From Thermoproteus sp. (GTDB lineage: Archaea; Thermoproteota; Thermoprotei; Thermoproteales; Thermoproteaceae): a DNA stretch of 64,000 nucleotides. The notes beneath the pieces are model-generated. The model saw only the letters and a list, made by a program, of their open reading frames with translations. It did no database searches and had not been told where the DNA came from. Numbering within the stretch: position 1 is the stretch's first letter; each line of letters begins with the position of its first letter. The DNA is taken from positions 868,001-932,000 of the forward strand of contig JAWARJ010000001.1 of the NCBI GenBank assembly GCA_038893495.1. Direction: 5' to 3'. This document shows positions 49,077 to 57,752 of the stretch, piece by piece. The translations under genes and the position numbers were made by a program.

Positions 49077-50321
49077 GTGTTGATCGTCAGGGAGCTTCCG
49101 GGGGCTAGAAACGGGCTCGCATACGCCCTAAGCCCGGTAGAAGACCTAGTCAAAACTGTCGTGGCGAAGTCCTATGAGGAGTTGCTAGAGGCCGCCAGGA
49201 GGGCAGAAAGGCCATTGGTGCTCTACGGCCTCTCCACGCCCGCCTTCGTCGAGTATTGGCGCGAAGTCGCCGACGTGGCGGCCAGATATCCGGTAGTCGT
49301 AGGGGGTCCCCAAGCCATAGGCGACCCCCTCGTCCTTTTGAGACTTGGCGTTAAGTACGTCGTTATAGGGGACGGCGAGGCGGCCCTCCCAGCCATAATA
49401 GAGCGGGAACTGAACGGCGCAAGCGCGGCGCCTCCCAACACTTTATTCCTTGAGGGCGAGAGGGTCAAGGCGGGGCCCCGCGTATATGTAGACCTAGATC
49501 GGTACAGGACTTACAGCAAGGCCCTTGACGCATATCCGCCTATAGAGATAATGAGGGGCTGTCCCTACCGTTGTTCCTTCTGTCTAACATGGCGCTTGAG
49601 CCCTGTCAGATATAGGTCTGTCGACTCCGTCGCCGAAATGGTTAGGGCCTACGTCAAGAGGGGCCTCGCCGATATAAGGTTCGTGGCCCCCGTCGGCTTT
49701 CTGTACGGCTCGAAGGACGGCAGGACTGTCGACGTGGCGGTGCTCGTCCAGCTCCTCGAGGCGGTGAGGAGAGAAGGTGGGAGGCCCTTCCTGGGCACGT
49801 TCCCCAGCGAGACCAGACCCGAGACGGTGACCGACGAGGTGCTCAGATCCATAAAGGGCCTCGTCGCCAATAGGAAGATATCGTTTGGCCTACAGACTGG
49901 CTCCAAAAGGCTTTTGGAGCTCTCCAAGAGGGGCCACGACGTGGAGACAGCTATACAGGCGGCCGAGACTGCGAGACGTCACGGCTTCATGGCGATAGTC
50001 GATATAATAACAGGCCTCCCCGGCGAAGAGGAAGAGGACGTAGACGCCACTGTGGCGGCCATGGAGAGGCTCGTTAAGCTCGGCGCAAAAATAAGGTTGC
50101 ACTACTTCATACCGCTTCCCGGCACGCCGTTGTGGGGCCTAGAGCCTGCGCCCTTCAGCGACAAGTATAGGAAGTTCGTCGCCAGATATAGGCCCTACGT
50201 GGAGGGCTATTGGGAGGAGCAGATAGAGCTATCGGCCAAAATAAGAAGCGCCTATAGGGAAGTCCTCCGTTATTTAAGCCTCACGAGCCCCAACTCCTCG
50301 GCTATCTTCAAGTACCAATGA
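49077..50321 (+). CDS. B12-binding-like radical SAM protein
   Basis: From the GTG at 49077 the 414-residue protein has an N-terminal B12-binding-like fold (YPVVVGGPQAIGDPLVLLRL, VKYVVIGDGEAALPAIIERE) and a radical SAM domain with the cluster motif EIMRGCPYRCSFCLTWRLSP (CxxxCxxC) and later RKISFGLQTGSKRLLELSKR, followed by GHDVETAIQAAETARRHG and DIITGLPGEEEED. It resembles archaeal B12-binding/radical SAM proteins of the MJ0865 type. The reaction is unknown. Its end overlaps the convergent helical protein gene by 52 bases. Confidence 0.85.
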   Translation: MLIVRELPGARNGLAYALSPVEDLVKTVVAKSYEELLEAARRAERPLVLYGLSTPAFVEYWREVADVAARYPVVVGGPQAIGDPLVLLRLGVKYVVIGDGEAALPAIIERELNGASAAPPNTLFLEGERVKAGPRVYVDLDRYRTYSKALDAYPPIEIMRGCPYRCSFCLTWRLSPVRYRSVDSVAEMVRAYVKRGLADIRFVAPVGFLYGSKDGRTVDVAVLVQLLEAVRREGGRPFLGTFPSETRPETVTDEVLRSIKGLVANRKISFGLQTGSKRLLELSKRGHDVETAIQAAETARRHGFMAIVDIITGLPGEEEEDVDATVAAMERLVKLGAKIRLHYFIPLPGTPLWGLEPAPFSDKYRKFVARYRPYVEGYWEEQIELSAKIRSAYREVLRYLSLTSPNSSAIFKYQ

Positions 50322-50590
50322 GCCATGTGGCGCGCCAGAGACCTAACAGCCAGCTCCTCGTCGTATACTCCCGTCATCTCCGCATAGGCCTCCGCCGCCG
50401 TTTTTCTGTCAAGCCTGCCCTCTACGATGGAGGAAAGCCTCTCGACGACGTTAGCGGCGGAGCTCCCGGCCATAGACGTTATTAAGTCGAAGATCGAGCT
50501 GTCGGGAACCATCTTGTCTAGGAAGTCGTAGAGCTCCTTCCTCCGTAGGAGCTCGCTGTAGCGAAGCAGGAGGGGGTCCGTCAGCTCCAT
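50270..50590 (-). CDS. Helical hypothetical protein
   Basis: The 106-residue product is almost all helix (RYSELLRRKELYDFLDKMVP, SSAANVVERLSSIVEGRLDR, ARHMAHWYLKIAEELGLVR), with no motif. Its ATG overlaps the end of the epimerase-like gene by 10 bases, so they are co-transcribed. It might bind its neighbour's product; no family recognised. Confidence 0.6.
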   Translation of the reverse strand: MELTDPLLLRYSELLRRKELYDFLDKMVPDSSIFDLITSMAGSSAANVVERLSSIVEGRLDRKTAAEAYAEMTGVYDEELAVRSLARHMAHWYLKIAEELGLVRLK

Positions 50591-51480
50591 AGCTCTCTGA
50601 ACATGGCCACCATGTCATCCCGCCTGTAGGTCGCCTCGTAGCCCAACAAGCTTTTCATCTTCTCACAAGAAAACTGGACTCCGGCATATCTGAACAGCCC
50701 CCTTATTGCGGGCGGAGCAAAGATCCTCGCGGCGAAGGCAGGAGTCGGCACACGCAGGAGCCTCCTTCCCGCGGCCTCCTCCAGCGCGTCTAAGACCTCG
50801 GCGAAATCCAACAAGGCGCACTCAGTCGCGAAGAAATAATGGCGTGACGATTTGAGCCCCGACGACCTCTCGATCACCTCGGATAGGTCCGAGACCGAAA
50901 TTGCGGAGAAGCCCAGGCGGAGGGCCGGAGCCACGCCCATCTTGGCCAGTTTGGTCAATAGGGCCCATTCCGGATGGTCGTTATGGAGGCCATATACGAC
51001 AGTGGGCCTTATTATTATCCAATCGTCGAAACACCCAGCCACTATCCGCTCGCCCTCGGCTTTAGTCTTGTCGAAGAACGTGGCTGGCCTTATGCCCTCT
51101 AGGTGCTTGCCCTCCTCCTTCACGAGCCCCGGCCCGACCACAGTGGCGCCCGATATATGTATCAACCTCCCCCTCCACCCCGCCTCGCGCGCGGCGGCGC
51201 AAAGCGCCTTAGGGAAGCCCACATTGGCCCTCTCCACCTCCTCGCGGGATCCGTACAACGCGGCCACTAGGTTCACCACCACGTCGGGCCTCACAGACCT
51301 CAACGGCTCGGCCGGGTCGGAGTACTCGACGATGCGAAGGCCCGAGAGGGCTTTAGCTATTAGGGGGCGGGGAGGCACGCCGCGCCTTTTGGCCAAAACG
51401 ACAGAATGGCCCCTCTCGGCCAGCCGACGGGCCAGATTGACCCCTATAAATCCCACGCCTCCGAACAGGAGGAACTCCAC
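50581..51480 (-). CDS. NAD-dependent epimerase/dehydratase-like (extended SDR)
   Basis: The 299-residue protein begins with the NAD(P)-binding MEFLLFGGVGFIGVNLARRL (GGxGFIG) and has DVVVNLVAALYGSREEVERA, LIHISGATVVGPG, and IIRPTVVYGLHNDHPEW. In active extended SDRs the catalytic pair is YxxxK; here the aligned segment is TFFDKTKAEGERI, so Tyr is replaced by Phe. It may have a binding or non-redox role, like complex I-associated SDRs, or an unusual mechanism. Confidence 0.82.
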   Translation of the reverse strand: MEFLLFGGVGFIGVNLARRLAERGHSVVLAKRRGVPPRPLIAKALSGLRIVEYSDPAEPLRSVRPDVVVNLVAALYGSREEVERANVGFPKALCAAAREAGWRGRLIHISGATVVGPGLVKEEGKHLEGIRPATFFDKTKAEGERIVAGCFDDWIIIRPTVVYGLHNDHPEWALLTKLAKMGVAPALRLGFSAISVSDLSEVIERSSGLKSSRHYFFATECALLDFAEVLDALEEAAGRRLLRVPTPAFAARIFAPPAIRGLFRYAGVQFSCEKMKSLLGYEATYRRDDMVAMFRELWS

Positions 51481-51486
51481 GGAGAA

Positions 51487-52098
51487 CTATTCTCCGTTTA
51501 TTATTATGCCGTTCTCCATGATGTAGGTGCGGTTGCACGGGACCAGAGGCCCCTCGTGGCTAACATAGCCGACCACAAGCCCTTCGGCCTCCCTTAACGC
51601 CGACGCCAAGAGGTCGCGGCCCTCTCCGTCGAGGTAGGCCTCCGGCTCGTCCAACAACAACGCCCTTTTGACGCACGTAAACGCGAGAGCCAACTGTAGC
51701 CTCCTCCTCATGCCTGGCGACAGAGAGGCCGCGTTTTTGTCCAAAACACCAGCGAGGCCAAAATATTCGACCCACTTCAAGGCCTCTTTCTTCCTGCCGC
51801 ATAGAGCCAACAAGGACTTTACAGGCACGGCGAAGACCTCAGGCGTCTGCGGGACGTACGTCACCAGCCCCCTAAGCCTCCCCGCCCTGTCCCAATTGGA
51901 CGCGTCTATAGGCTCGCCGAACGCCACGACCGAGCCTCTATCGGGCCGTTCGAGCAGAGCCAAGACCTTTAGGAGTGTGGTCTTGCCGGCCCCATTGGGG
52001 CCTTTGATGCAATTTATGCCAGTATATAGCGATATATATACGCCTCTCAGCGCCATAATGCCGTTAAAGCCCTTCCACAAATCGACGCCACGCAACAC
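51487..52098 (-). CDS. ABC transporter ATPase, likely for the divergent tungstate/molybdate importer
   Basis: The 203-residue ATPase has Walker A CIKGPNGAGKTTLLKVLALL, a Q-loop in YVPQTPEVFAVPV, a signature ASLSPGMRRRLQLAL (SPGM rather than SGGQ), Walker B ALLLDEPEAYLDGEG and a switch VSHEGP. It stands alone on the minus strand, but the binding protein (52336) and permease (53820) lie just across the divergent promoter region. It therefore probably energises that importer. Start is a GTG or the following TTG. Confidence 0.82.
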   Translation of the reverse strand: MLRGVDLWKGFNGIMALRGVYISLYTGINCIKGPNGAGKTTLLKVLALLERPDRGSVVAFGEPIDASNWDRAGRLRGLVTYVPQTPEVFAVPVKSLLALCGRKKEALKWVEYFGLAGVLDKNAASLSPGMRRRLQLALAFTCVKRALLLDEPEAYLDGEGRDLLASALREAEGLVVGYVSHEGPLVPCNRTYIMENGIIINGE

Positions 52099-52168
52099 GT
52101 AACAAAAGGTCGGCGGAACTATAGGCCTTTACTAGATCTAGATTATATGTTATTTATTTCTCCAATAG

Positions 52169-52242
52169 CGAGAAGCCCCCTTTATTTCTATATTAAATTT
52201 CTTTGTTGTTGATCAAATTATATATTTTATAAAGGCTTCTCG
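52169..52242. promoter_or_regulatory. Inverted repeat in the divergent transporter promoter region
   Basis: CGAGAAGCC at 52169-52177 and GGCTTCTCG at 52234-52242 are perfect inverted copies separated by 56 AT-rich bases, in the 237-bp gap between the ABC ATPase gene and the binding-protein gene. They may be operator half sites looping the region. TTATAAAG and TATATCAC lie about 25 nt before the binding-protein ATG at 52336. The regulator could be the winged-helix protein at 54578, but this is a guess. Confidence 0.4.
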
Positions 52243-52335
52243 AAATATATAACAGCTAGCTTATTCAACTAAATTACAAATTTATCTGTCTTAAAGCAAT
52301 ATAAATTATTAACGTTATAAAGAATATATCACGAT

Positions 52336-53376
52336 ATGAACAGAGCCCTCCCGGCGGTCCTCGCGGCGGTTCTGATAATCATAGCCGTAGTTCTGTTATC
52401 CTCTGTCCGAAAGCCCGCGGCGGCTCCCAATAGGACTCTTGTCTTGTGTATCGCCGGGGCCTATGCGGCTGAGGGCAACGCGTTGGCTTCCGCATATGCC
52501 GACTCGACGGGTGCCCGCGTGGTCGTCAAGCCGGGTGGGTCGTTCGCACTGGCGGGCCAAATAGCACTGGGGTCTCCGTGCGATGTGTTTATGCCCGTCG
52601 CGTTTAGACAAGCCGTAGTCGCGACTGGGCCCTACAATTCCGGCTGGGCCGTGGCGTTTGTGGCCGACAGCAATGTAATTGTCTACTCCAACGCCTCTCT
52701 GGCCAATTTCAACGCGTCCGGCCTTCTGGAGGTCTACAGGAGGGCCGTGGAGACTAATAGTAGCTCCGCCTGGTATAAATTCTTCTACGACCTCACGTCG
52801 GGGAGATATCCGCTGGGAGTCGCAAACCCGGCCACAGACCCCGAGGGGCTGTACGCCATGTTGATATTAGAGGCCGCGGGGCGCCTCTACGCCGACAACG
52901 AGAGCTTCTTCGTGGAGAGGATAGCCGCCAATAAGGCCAACGTGACTAGAAGCAGCACGTTCTACTACGTGGTTCCGCTCAAGGAGGGCCAAATCGCCTT
53001 TGTATTCTCCTATAGGTCCTACGCCGAGGCCAACGACCTCCAGTATTTAGAGCTACCGCCCTGGCTCAATTTCGGCGATGTGAATTACACTAAATGGTAC
53101 TCGCAGTTCTCCTGGACCATACCTATAAACGGCGTCCCCACGGCCGTCGAGGGGGCCCCCGTCTATCTCTACATAACCATACCTAAAAACGCCAAGAACT
53201 ACGACGCGGCCTTGGACTTCCTGCTCTTTGTCTTGAGGAATAGGGGCGATTTAGCGAAATATGGCCTCTCTCCGCTCCAAAAGCCCCTAGTGTTCGGCAA
53301 TACAAGCGCGTTGCCGCAACAGCTCAAAGAGCTTTTGGGAAATGGGACGCTACAGTACGGCGGACCTTTAAGTTAA
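52336..53376 (+). CDS. wtpA: Tungstate/molybdate ABC transporter binding protein
   Basis: The 346-residue protein has an N-terminal anchor (LPAVLAAVLIIIAVVLLSS), then a ModA/WtpA-type fold: LVLCIAGAYAAEGNALASAY, GGSFALAGQIALGSPCDVFM, SNVIVYSN, ATDPEGLYAMLILEAAGRLY and PVYLYITIPKNAKNYDAALD. Many N-glycosylation sequons and its anchor fit an extracellular archaeal receptor. WtpA binds tungstate or molybdate; the oxyanion is not certain. The permease gene is two genes downstream. Confidence 0.85.
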   Translation: MNRALPAVLAAVLIIIAVVLLSSVRKPAAAPNRTLVLCIAGAYAAEGNALASAYADSTGARVVVKPGGSFALAGQIALGSPCDVFMPVAFRQAVVATGPYNSGWAVAFVADSNVIVYSNASLANFNASGLLEVYRRAVETNSSSAWYKFFYDLTSGRYPLGVANPATDPEGLYAMLILEAAGRLYADNESFFVERIAANKANVTRSSTFYYVVPLKEGQIAFVFSYRSYAEANDLQYLELPPWLNFGDVNYTKWYSQFSWTIPINGVPTAVEGAPVYLYITIPKNAKNYDAALDFLLFVLRNRGDLAKYGLSPLQKPLVFGNTSALPQQLKELLGNGTLQYGGPLS

Positions 53377-53392
53377 AGAGGTATTTCCGTAC

Positions 53393-53827
53393 ATGTTCGA
53401 GCCCATAGGCTATGTCTCCCACGGCCTCCCCGACGAGGAGGTCAAAAAGAGGCGCGTAGAGGGCAAGATCATATTGAAGGAGGAGTACGCCGCCGGCCTC
53501 AAGGGGCTCGAGGAGTTCAGCCACATAATCGTAGTGTCCTATCTCCACAAGAGGAGAGGCGCCCCATTGGTGGTAAGGCCTAAGAGGGTCGAGGCCAGGG
53601 GGATCCCGGCGCCTGAGGTGGGCGTGTTCGCGACCGACAGCCCGGACAGGCCCAACCCCATCGGCGTGTCTATAGTCAGACTGTTGAGGGTGGAGGGGAA
53701 TGTGTTGCATGTAGCCGAGCTGGACCTCTTCGACGGGACGCCTGTTTTGGACATAAAGGGCTTCTCGCCCACGCGCTGTCCTCAAAACGCAAAGGCGCCG
53801 AGTTGGGCTCTGGCGGACCATGTATAG
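53393..53827 (+). CDS. TrmO-like tRNA methyltransferase (UPF0066/TsaA)
   Basis: The 144-residue protein has the family core: FEPIGYVSHGLPDEEV, LKGLEEFSHIIVVSYLHKR, GVFATDSPDRPNPIGVSIVR and LDLFDGTPVLDIKGFSP. Bacterial TrmO methylates t6A37 in tRNA-Thr with SAM. It is inserted between the binding protein and permease genes of the oxyanion transporter, and its end overlaps the permease ATG by 8 bases, so it is translated from that operon. Confidence 0.88.
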   Translation: MFEPIGYVSHGLPDEEVKKRRVEGKIILKEEYAAGLKGLEEFSHIIVVSYLHKRRGAPLVVRPKRVEARGIPAPEVGVFATDSPDRPNPIGVSIVRLLRVEGNVLHVAELDLFDGTPVLDIKGFSPTRCPQNAKAPSWALADHV

Positions 53828-54581
53828 ATCGCTCGTGGCCTATTCGGCGGCCGCCCTCGCCCTGCTTTTATTCCCATTTGCGGTCCTCCTCTACTACGGC
53901 TACGGCCCCTTCTTCAACGCAGAGGCCGCATTTGGCGCGGGGCTGTTGAGGTCCATAGGCCTCACCCTCGTCGCGTCCTCTCTGGCGGTGCTGGCCGATA
54001 TAGCGCTCTTCACGCCTCTGGCCTATCTGGCCGCCAGGAGGAGACACGCGCTGATAAACGCACTCACCGACGTGCCGGCGTCGGTGCCCCACCCTCTTGT
54101 GGGGATAGCGCTTGTCCTTTTAACAAGCCCCCAGACCGCCATAGGCAGGGCCTTAAGCTCGTTGGGAATCGGCTTGTTCGACACCTATCTGGGCCTCGTC
54201 TCCGCGCTTGTAGTGGTGTCCGCGCCCGTATATATAAGGTCGGCCCAAAGCTACTTCGAGGCGCTCCCAAAAGAGCCGGAACTCATGGCGGCGAGCATGG
54301 GCGCAGGCGAGCTCAAAATCTTCTGGTACGTCTTCCGCGGGTCGGCCAAAGGCGTAATCTCGTCGGGGCTTACGGCCATGTCTAGAGCCATAAGCGAGTT
54401 CGGGTCCGTCGTGATAATCGCGTACTACGTCTCGGGGCCGCCGTTCGGGCTGGCGAGCCCCGCCTCGGTCTATATATGGAATATGTTCGAGACCTACTAC
54501 CTATCTGCGATACCCGCAACGGCGACCCTCTTTATGTTCTCGCTGGCCGTGCTCGCAATAGCCCACGCGTTGAGGCGTTAA
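53820..54581 (+). CDS. wtpB: Tungstate/molybdate ABC transporter permease
   Basis: The 253-residue membrane protein has about six transmembrane helices and the ATPase-contacting EAA loop (EPELMAASMGAGELKIFWYV, then SRAISEFGSVVIIAYY), as in ModB/WtpB permeases. It would pair with the binding protein at 52336 and the ATPase at 51487. It overlaps the TrmO-like gene at the start and the convergent regulator at the end by 4 bases. Confidence 0.87.
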   Translation: MYRSLVAYSAAALALLLFPFAVLLYYGYGPFFNAEAAFGAGLLRSIGLTLVASSLAVLADIALFTPLAYLAARRRHALINALTDVPASVPHPLVGIALVLLTSPQTAIGRALSSLGIGLFDTYLGLVSALVVVSAPVYIRSAQSYFEALPKEPELMAASMGAGELKIFWYVFRGSAKGVISSGLTAMSRAISEFGSVVIIAYYVSGPPFGLASPASVYIWNMFETYYLSAIPATATLFMFSLAVLAIAHALRR

Positions 54582-55153
54582 GTAGCGGCGACTTCGTACC
54601 TCCTATACTTCTCTAAGAGCTCTTGAGAGATCTCCTCCTCAGGCATCAACACCACCAGCTCGACGTCGTCCTCGCCGTACCTATAACTACGCCAGTACCT
54701 AAACCTATAGTCGCCTGTGAGGTAGATCATGGCGAGCTTCCTCTCGCCAAATGCGTGCCGCAACCGGCAGTTACAGCCCTCTATTTTGTCGTCGCTGATT
54801 ATGTAGTACCCAACGCCGCAGTCGCAAAGCCAGTAGACGTCCCTCTTGACGTGGACGAAGAGGAAGGCATCCACTCTATTCTCGACCCTCCTATATATCG
54901 GCTCGACTATCCCCTCCAGATATAAGATCGGCGACAGCGGGGTATGTACGGGATATATCGCCATCACGCCCGTGGAAATCCGCCATAAGTACTTCCTACT
55001 CCTCTTCACGGGCTCCACAAGCCCCTTGAAGTACAGCTTGTTGAGGGCCCTGAGAACTCTATGTCGCGGGAGACCTGTAAGCTGAACTAACTCAGTCGTC
55101 GAGACCTCACCCCTCTCCCTAATTATCTCCAACAACCTCTCCTCCAGGCTCAC
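54578..55153 (-). CDS. Winged-helix regulator with Cys-rich domain
   Basis: The 191-residue protein starts with a clear winged helix (EERLLEIIRERGEVSTTELV, QLTGLPRHRVLRALNKLYFK, GLVEPVKRSRKYLWRIS). The C-terminal half has a Cys cluster (YWLCDCGVGYYIISD, KIEGCNCRLRHAFGE) that may bind metal or a cluster, and ends with aromatic-rich strands and an acidic helix. It is convergent with the permease gene and could control the oxyanion transporter. Family not recognised. Confidence 0.7.
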   Translation of the reverse strand: MSLEERLLEIIRERGEVSTTELVQLTGLPRHRVLRALNKLYFKGLVEPVKRSRKYLWRISTGVMAIYPVHTPLSPILYLEGIVEPIYRRVENRVDAFLFVHVKRDVYWLCDCGVGYYIISDDKIEGCNCRLRHAFGERKLAMIYLTGDYRFRYWRSYRYGEDDVELVVLMPEEEISQELLEKYRRYEVAAT

Positions 55154-55277
55154 AACTCTTGTCGATTCTGTGATATATATTATTATCTCCCGAGAAAACA
55201 GGAGGTATTATCGCATCCGCGTCTCTATGTCGACTCTAGAGAGGTGGAAATACCACGCTTTGCCGTCCAGCGCCAGC

Positions 55278-55774
55278 TTAGCCTCTTCTCTCGTACATAG
55301 CCACAGACACCTCCGACCTCTCCACCGGTCTCGACGCCGGCCACCTCTCCTCAAATGCGGCAAGAACAGGCCTAGTGGCGTATAGGCGATAGACGCCGCT
55401 TTTAGGGACGCCTATCTCCCCCAGCTCGACGCCCACTGCCCTCCTGACGGCCTCCCTCAACGCCTCCAAGACGGCACGGTTAGAGTGGAGCGGCATCACT
55501 GAGGCCTCGTCCCTTCGTACAAACCGCCTACCGCCCTCCACACTCTATCGTGACATACTACGAACTGGTAGTAGACGCCCTCCTCGTCGGCACACTTGAA
55601 GAGGTAGCCTTGTACTGACCGCCCTCCAATGGGCCAGCCGTTGCTATCCCTCTGGCACGATACCGCCTGTAATGAACAAGCCGCCTTGTTGTTAGTTGCC
55701 GCCTTCAACACAGGCAGAGCCCCACGCACAATAGGCCTCCCACCACCGGCTGGAGCGCCCTGGCCTTGGAGCAC
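55278..55774 (-). pseudogene. Broken gene in two frames, possibly of a PaREP family
   Basis: Two minus-strand frames overlap at 55496-55541 and look like one interrupted gene. The first (from 55774) encodes GRSVQGYLFKCADEEGVYYQ and VCHDRVWRAVGGLYEG; the second encodes AVLEALREAVRRAVGVELGE and SGVYRLYATRPVLAAFEERW, both natural-looking protein. No start or stop is well placed. The stretch resembles the repeated PaREP-type coding families of Thermoproteales, but I cannot assign a specific one. The gap 55154-55277 holds nothing else that I can see. Confidence 0.45.
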
Positions 55775-55826
55775 TTTCCCTACTCCCGTACTTAAGCGGC
55801 ATCTCTCTTAGCCGCGGCGGCTCCTG

Positions 55827-56366
55827 TCAGACTAGTGAGATAAGCGACCGCCGCAACTCCCCCGCCAGGTTGGCCAGTATCTTCACGTCGTACTCCTCGA
55901 GGTGCCCCTCGTAAAAGTTCACGTGTAGTTGCTCCACGGCGGCGAACCTCTCCACGTAGGCAGGGTCCCCCCGCTCCTGCGAAATACGCCGCACGGCCGC
56001 CCATACGAGTCTGTGGCTGTCGTGGCGCCAGCCTCTCCTCTCGGCCACCGCCTTGACGGCTTGCACCACGGAGTTCCAAATCTTTTCCCCAGCCTGTCTC
56101 AAATCTCCCCTCTTCATCAACTCAAGGCCCTCCTCCCAGAACCACTCCGACGATTTGACGTACACCTCATATCTGTCGTTGGGATCTAGCTCTTTTTCTA
56201 GGAGTTCCAATAAATACGCAAGGGGGTCCCTATCCCCTGCCTTCTTCACCAAAACCTCCTCTAAGAATTTAGGAATCTCCACGACATATAGCGACCAAGG
56301 ATTTATATGTAAAACGCCCCCCTCTGCGAAGCTCCTAATCAACTTCAAGGCGTATAGGGGAGGCAA
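55827..56366 (-). CDS. PaREP1/PaREP8-family protein
   Basis: The 179-residue protein matches the PaREP1 family pattern: a helix around [20 protein letters not shown], then [20 protein letters not shown], the motif [15 protein letters not shown], and [20 protein letters not shown]. This helical family is multi-copy in Pyrobaculum and relatives and resembles HEPN-type domains; function is not established. It is intact and surrounded by decayed frames on both sides, typical of a variable accessory locus. Confidence 0.8.
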   Translation of the reverse strand: MPPLYALKLIRSFAEGGVLHINPWSLYVVEIPKFLEEVLVKKAGDRDPLAYLLELLEKELDPNDRYEVYVKSSEWFWEEGLELMKRGDLRQAGEKIWNSVVQAVKAVAERRGWRHDSHRLVWAAVRRISQERGDPAYVERFAAVEQLHVNFYEGHLEEYDVKILANLAGELRRSLISLV

Positions 56367-56383
56367 CCGGCAGAAGCCTCGAG

Positions 56384-56824
56384 TTGGCTAAGGCCGCCGA
56401 GAGGGCCGCCAAGGAGCTAGGTGTCAACATAACGGTGGCGCCGGGGCTCTTAGAGCTGGCGCCTGTGTCCCAGTCTGTGGAGGTACCGGTATACGCCCGG
56501 GGTGCCGACATTAAGTTGGTCAGAGCTTACACGGTGCATATCTCTATGGAGGACGTCAAGGAGGCGGTCAATGTCAACGTGGCGATTGGAGGGCGGATTA
56601 GTCCAATTAAGGTGTATGTACGGACCACGGTAAGAAACTGCGTGCGTTACCTCTATGCACAGCTCTATGCGGGGTGGCGGAGGAGGAAGACCGTATATCT
56701 CGGCAGAGACGTCAACGGGGTGGCGGGGAAGATAGTCTCGGCCGCGGCTGGGCTGGGCCGCACGGCCGGGTGGTCTACTGCAGAAAGGTCGCGAAGAGAC
56801 TTCTATGAGAGTTCGGCATCGTGA
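56384..56824 (+). CDS. Hypothetical protein, probably a gene fragment
   Basis: The frame is open from about 56366 and could start with a TTG at 56384. It encodes [20 protein letters not shown], then [20 protein letters not shown], and a basic region [20 protein letters not shown] followed by [20 protein letters not shown]. The composition is protein-like, but there is no good start and the following codons continue in other frames as decayed sequence, so it may be a truncated gene. It is divergent from PaREP1 with only 17 bases between. No family recognised. Confidence 0.45.
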   Translation: MAKAAERAAKELGVNITVAPGLLELAPVSQSVEVPVYARGADIKLVRAYTVHISMEDVKEAVNVNVAIGGRISPIKVYVRTTVRNCVRYLYAQLYAGWRRRKTVYLGRDVNGVAGKIVSAAAGLGRTAGWSTAERSRRDFYESSAS

Positions 56825-57029
56825 AGGCCGTCTATAACGCGCTGAGGGCTAAGGCCAGGGAGAGGGGGCCGAGAGGCACGGCACTCACGTGAGTTAGAGA
56901 CGTGATCGAGGCCGTCTTCGACCTGGACGCAGTCGAAGAGGCCGACCTCTCCTGGCCTACAGGCTAGAGACGGTAAAGGCCGTCATAATCGAAATAACGA
57001 AGTACGTTGAAGAGCTCAAGGGCTTCTGA
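56822..57029 (+). pseudogene. Decayed helical gene with in-frame stop and frameshift
   Basis: A frame starting [19 protein letters not shown] meets a stop, continues as VRDVIEAVFDLDAVEEAD, and after a one-base shift becomes LLAYRLETVKAVIIEITKYV, ending EELKGF at a TGA at 57029. Read together this is one small helical protein broken by a stop and a frameshift. Its end overlaps the convergent MTHFS-like gene by 14 bases. Confidence 0.45.
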
Positions 57030-57738
57030 GGAGAGAAAGCAGGGGGACCTCCGAGAGGAGCTCCTCGGTGACGTATTCCCACAATATCCCAGAGGGCTTT
57101 GGCCTCCTCTGTTGTGGCCTCAAGAGCGAGGAGGGAGTCGCTATTATGTCTACGGGCAGGTCGAAGGGCTCTTGGGGTATTTCGTCCACCAATTGTAGCT
57201 CGTGTACTGTGGTGGCCACGGGCGTCGTGTCGGAGACCTTCCCCAAGGCCCTCGCGATGCCCCATTCGAGCTCGGCGTAGCCGTGGCTCTTCCCCAGCCG
57301 GGCTCCGTCCCTCGGGCTTACGGCTACCGACCCTATCACCACTAGGTCTATTTCCGGCATGGCTCTGGGGTCCACCTTAACGCCCCATCTAAATGCGCCC
57401 GAGATAGTAGAGGCCTCGCGGACAGCGCCGCGCGGGACGCCTTTAAGCAGGAGGAAGCCCTCTTTTATCCTCGGCGTTGGCATGATTAAGGTCTTGCCCT
57501 CCGCGAGCGCCGCCTCGCGGCAAGGCCGCTGAGGGCTATCGGGATTTATCTTCACGACCTTGGCGGATCTCCACTCCGGCGTCGCCCTCAAAACCCTACA
57601 GGCCGAGTCGGCCCCGACGAAGTTTGGTATCCTGCCTCGCACGGGCTTGGGGAACGCCGCCACGCCGCGGCGCTCCAAAAGGTCCCATATGGCCTCTCTG
57701 ATCTCTTGTTTCCTTCTAATCGTGGAGAGATCCCGCAC
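57016..57738 (-). CDS. 5-formyltetrahydrofolate cyclo-ligase-like (MTHFS) protein
   Basis: The start is set at the GTG at 57738, 14 bases after the SOD stop, giving 240 residues. The protein begins VRDLSTIRRKQEIREAIWDL, has GRIPNFVGADSACRVLRATP, ALAEGKTLIMPTPRIKEGFL, EIDLVVIGSVAVSPRDGARL, GKSHGYAELEWGIARALG and VHELQLVDEIP. This is the pattern of the MTHFS-domain proteins, which cyclise 5-formyl-tetrahydrofolate in bacteria and eukaryotes. The archaeal substrate may be a different pterin. Confidence 0.82.
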   Translation of the reverse strand: MRDLSTIRRKQEIREAIWDLLERRGVAAFPKPVRGRIPNFVGADSACRVLRATPEWRSAKVVKINPDSPQRPCREAALAEGKTLIMPTPRIKEGFLLLKGVPRGAVREASTISGAFRWGVKVDPRAMPEIDLVVIGSVAVSPRDGARLGKSHGYAELEWGIARALGKVSDTTPVATTVHELQLVDEIPQEPFDLPVDIIATPSSLLRPQQRRPKPSGILWEYVTEELLSEVPLLSLLRSP

Positions 57739-57752
57739 GAAAAAAGGGGGGA

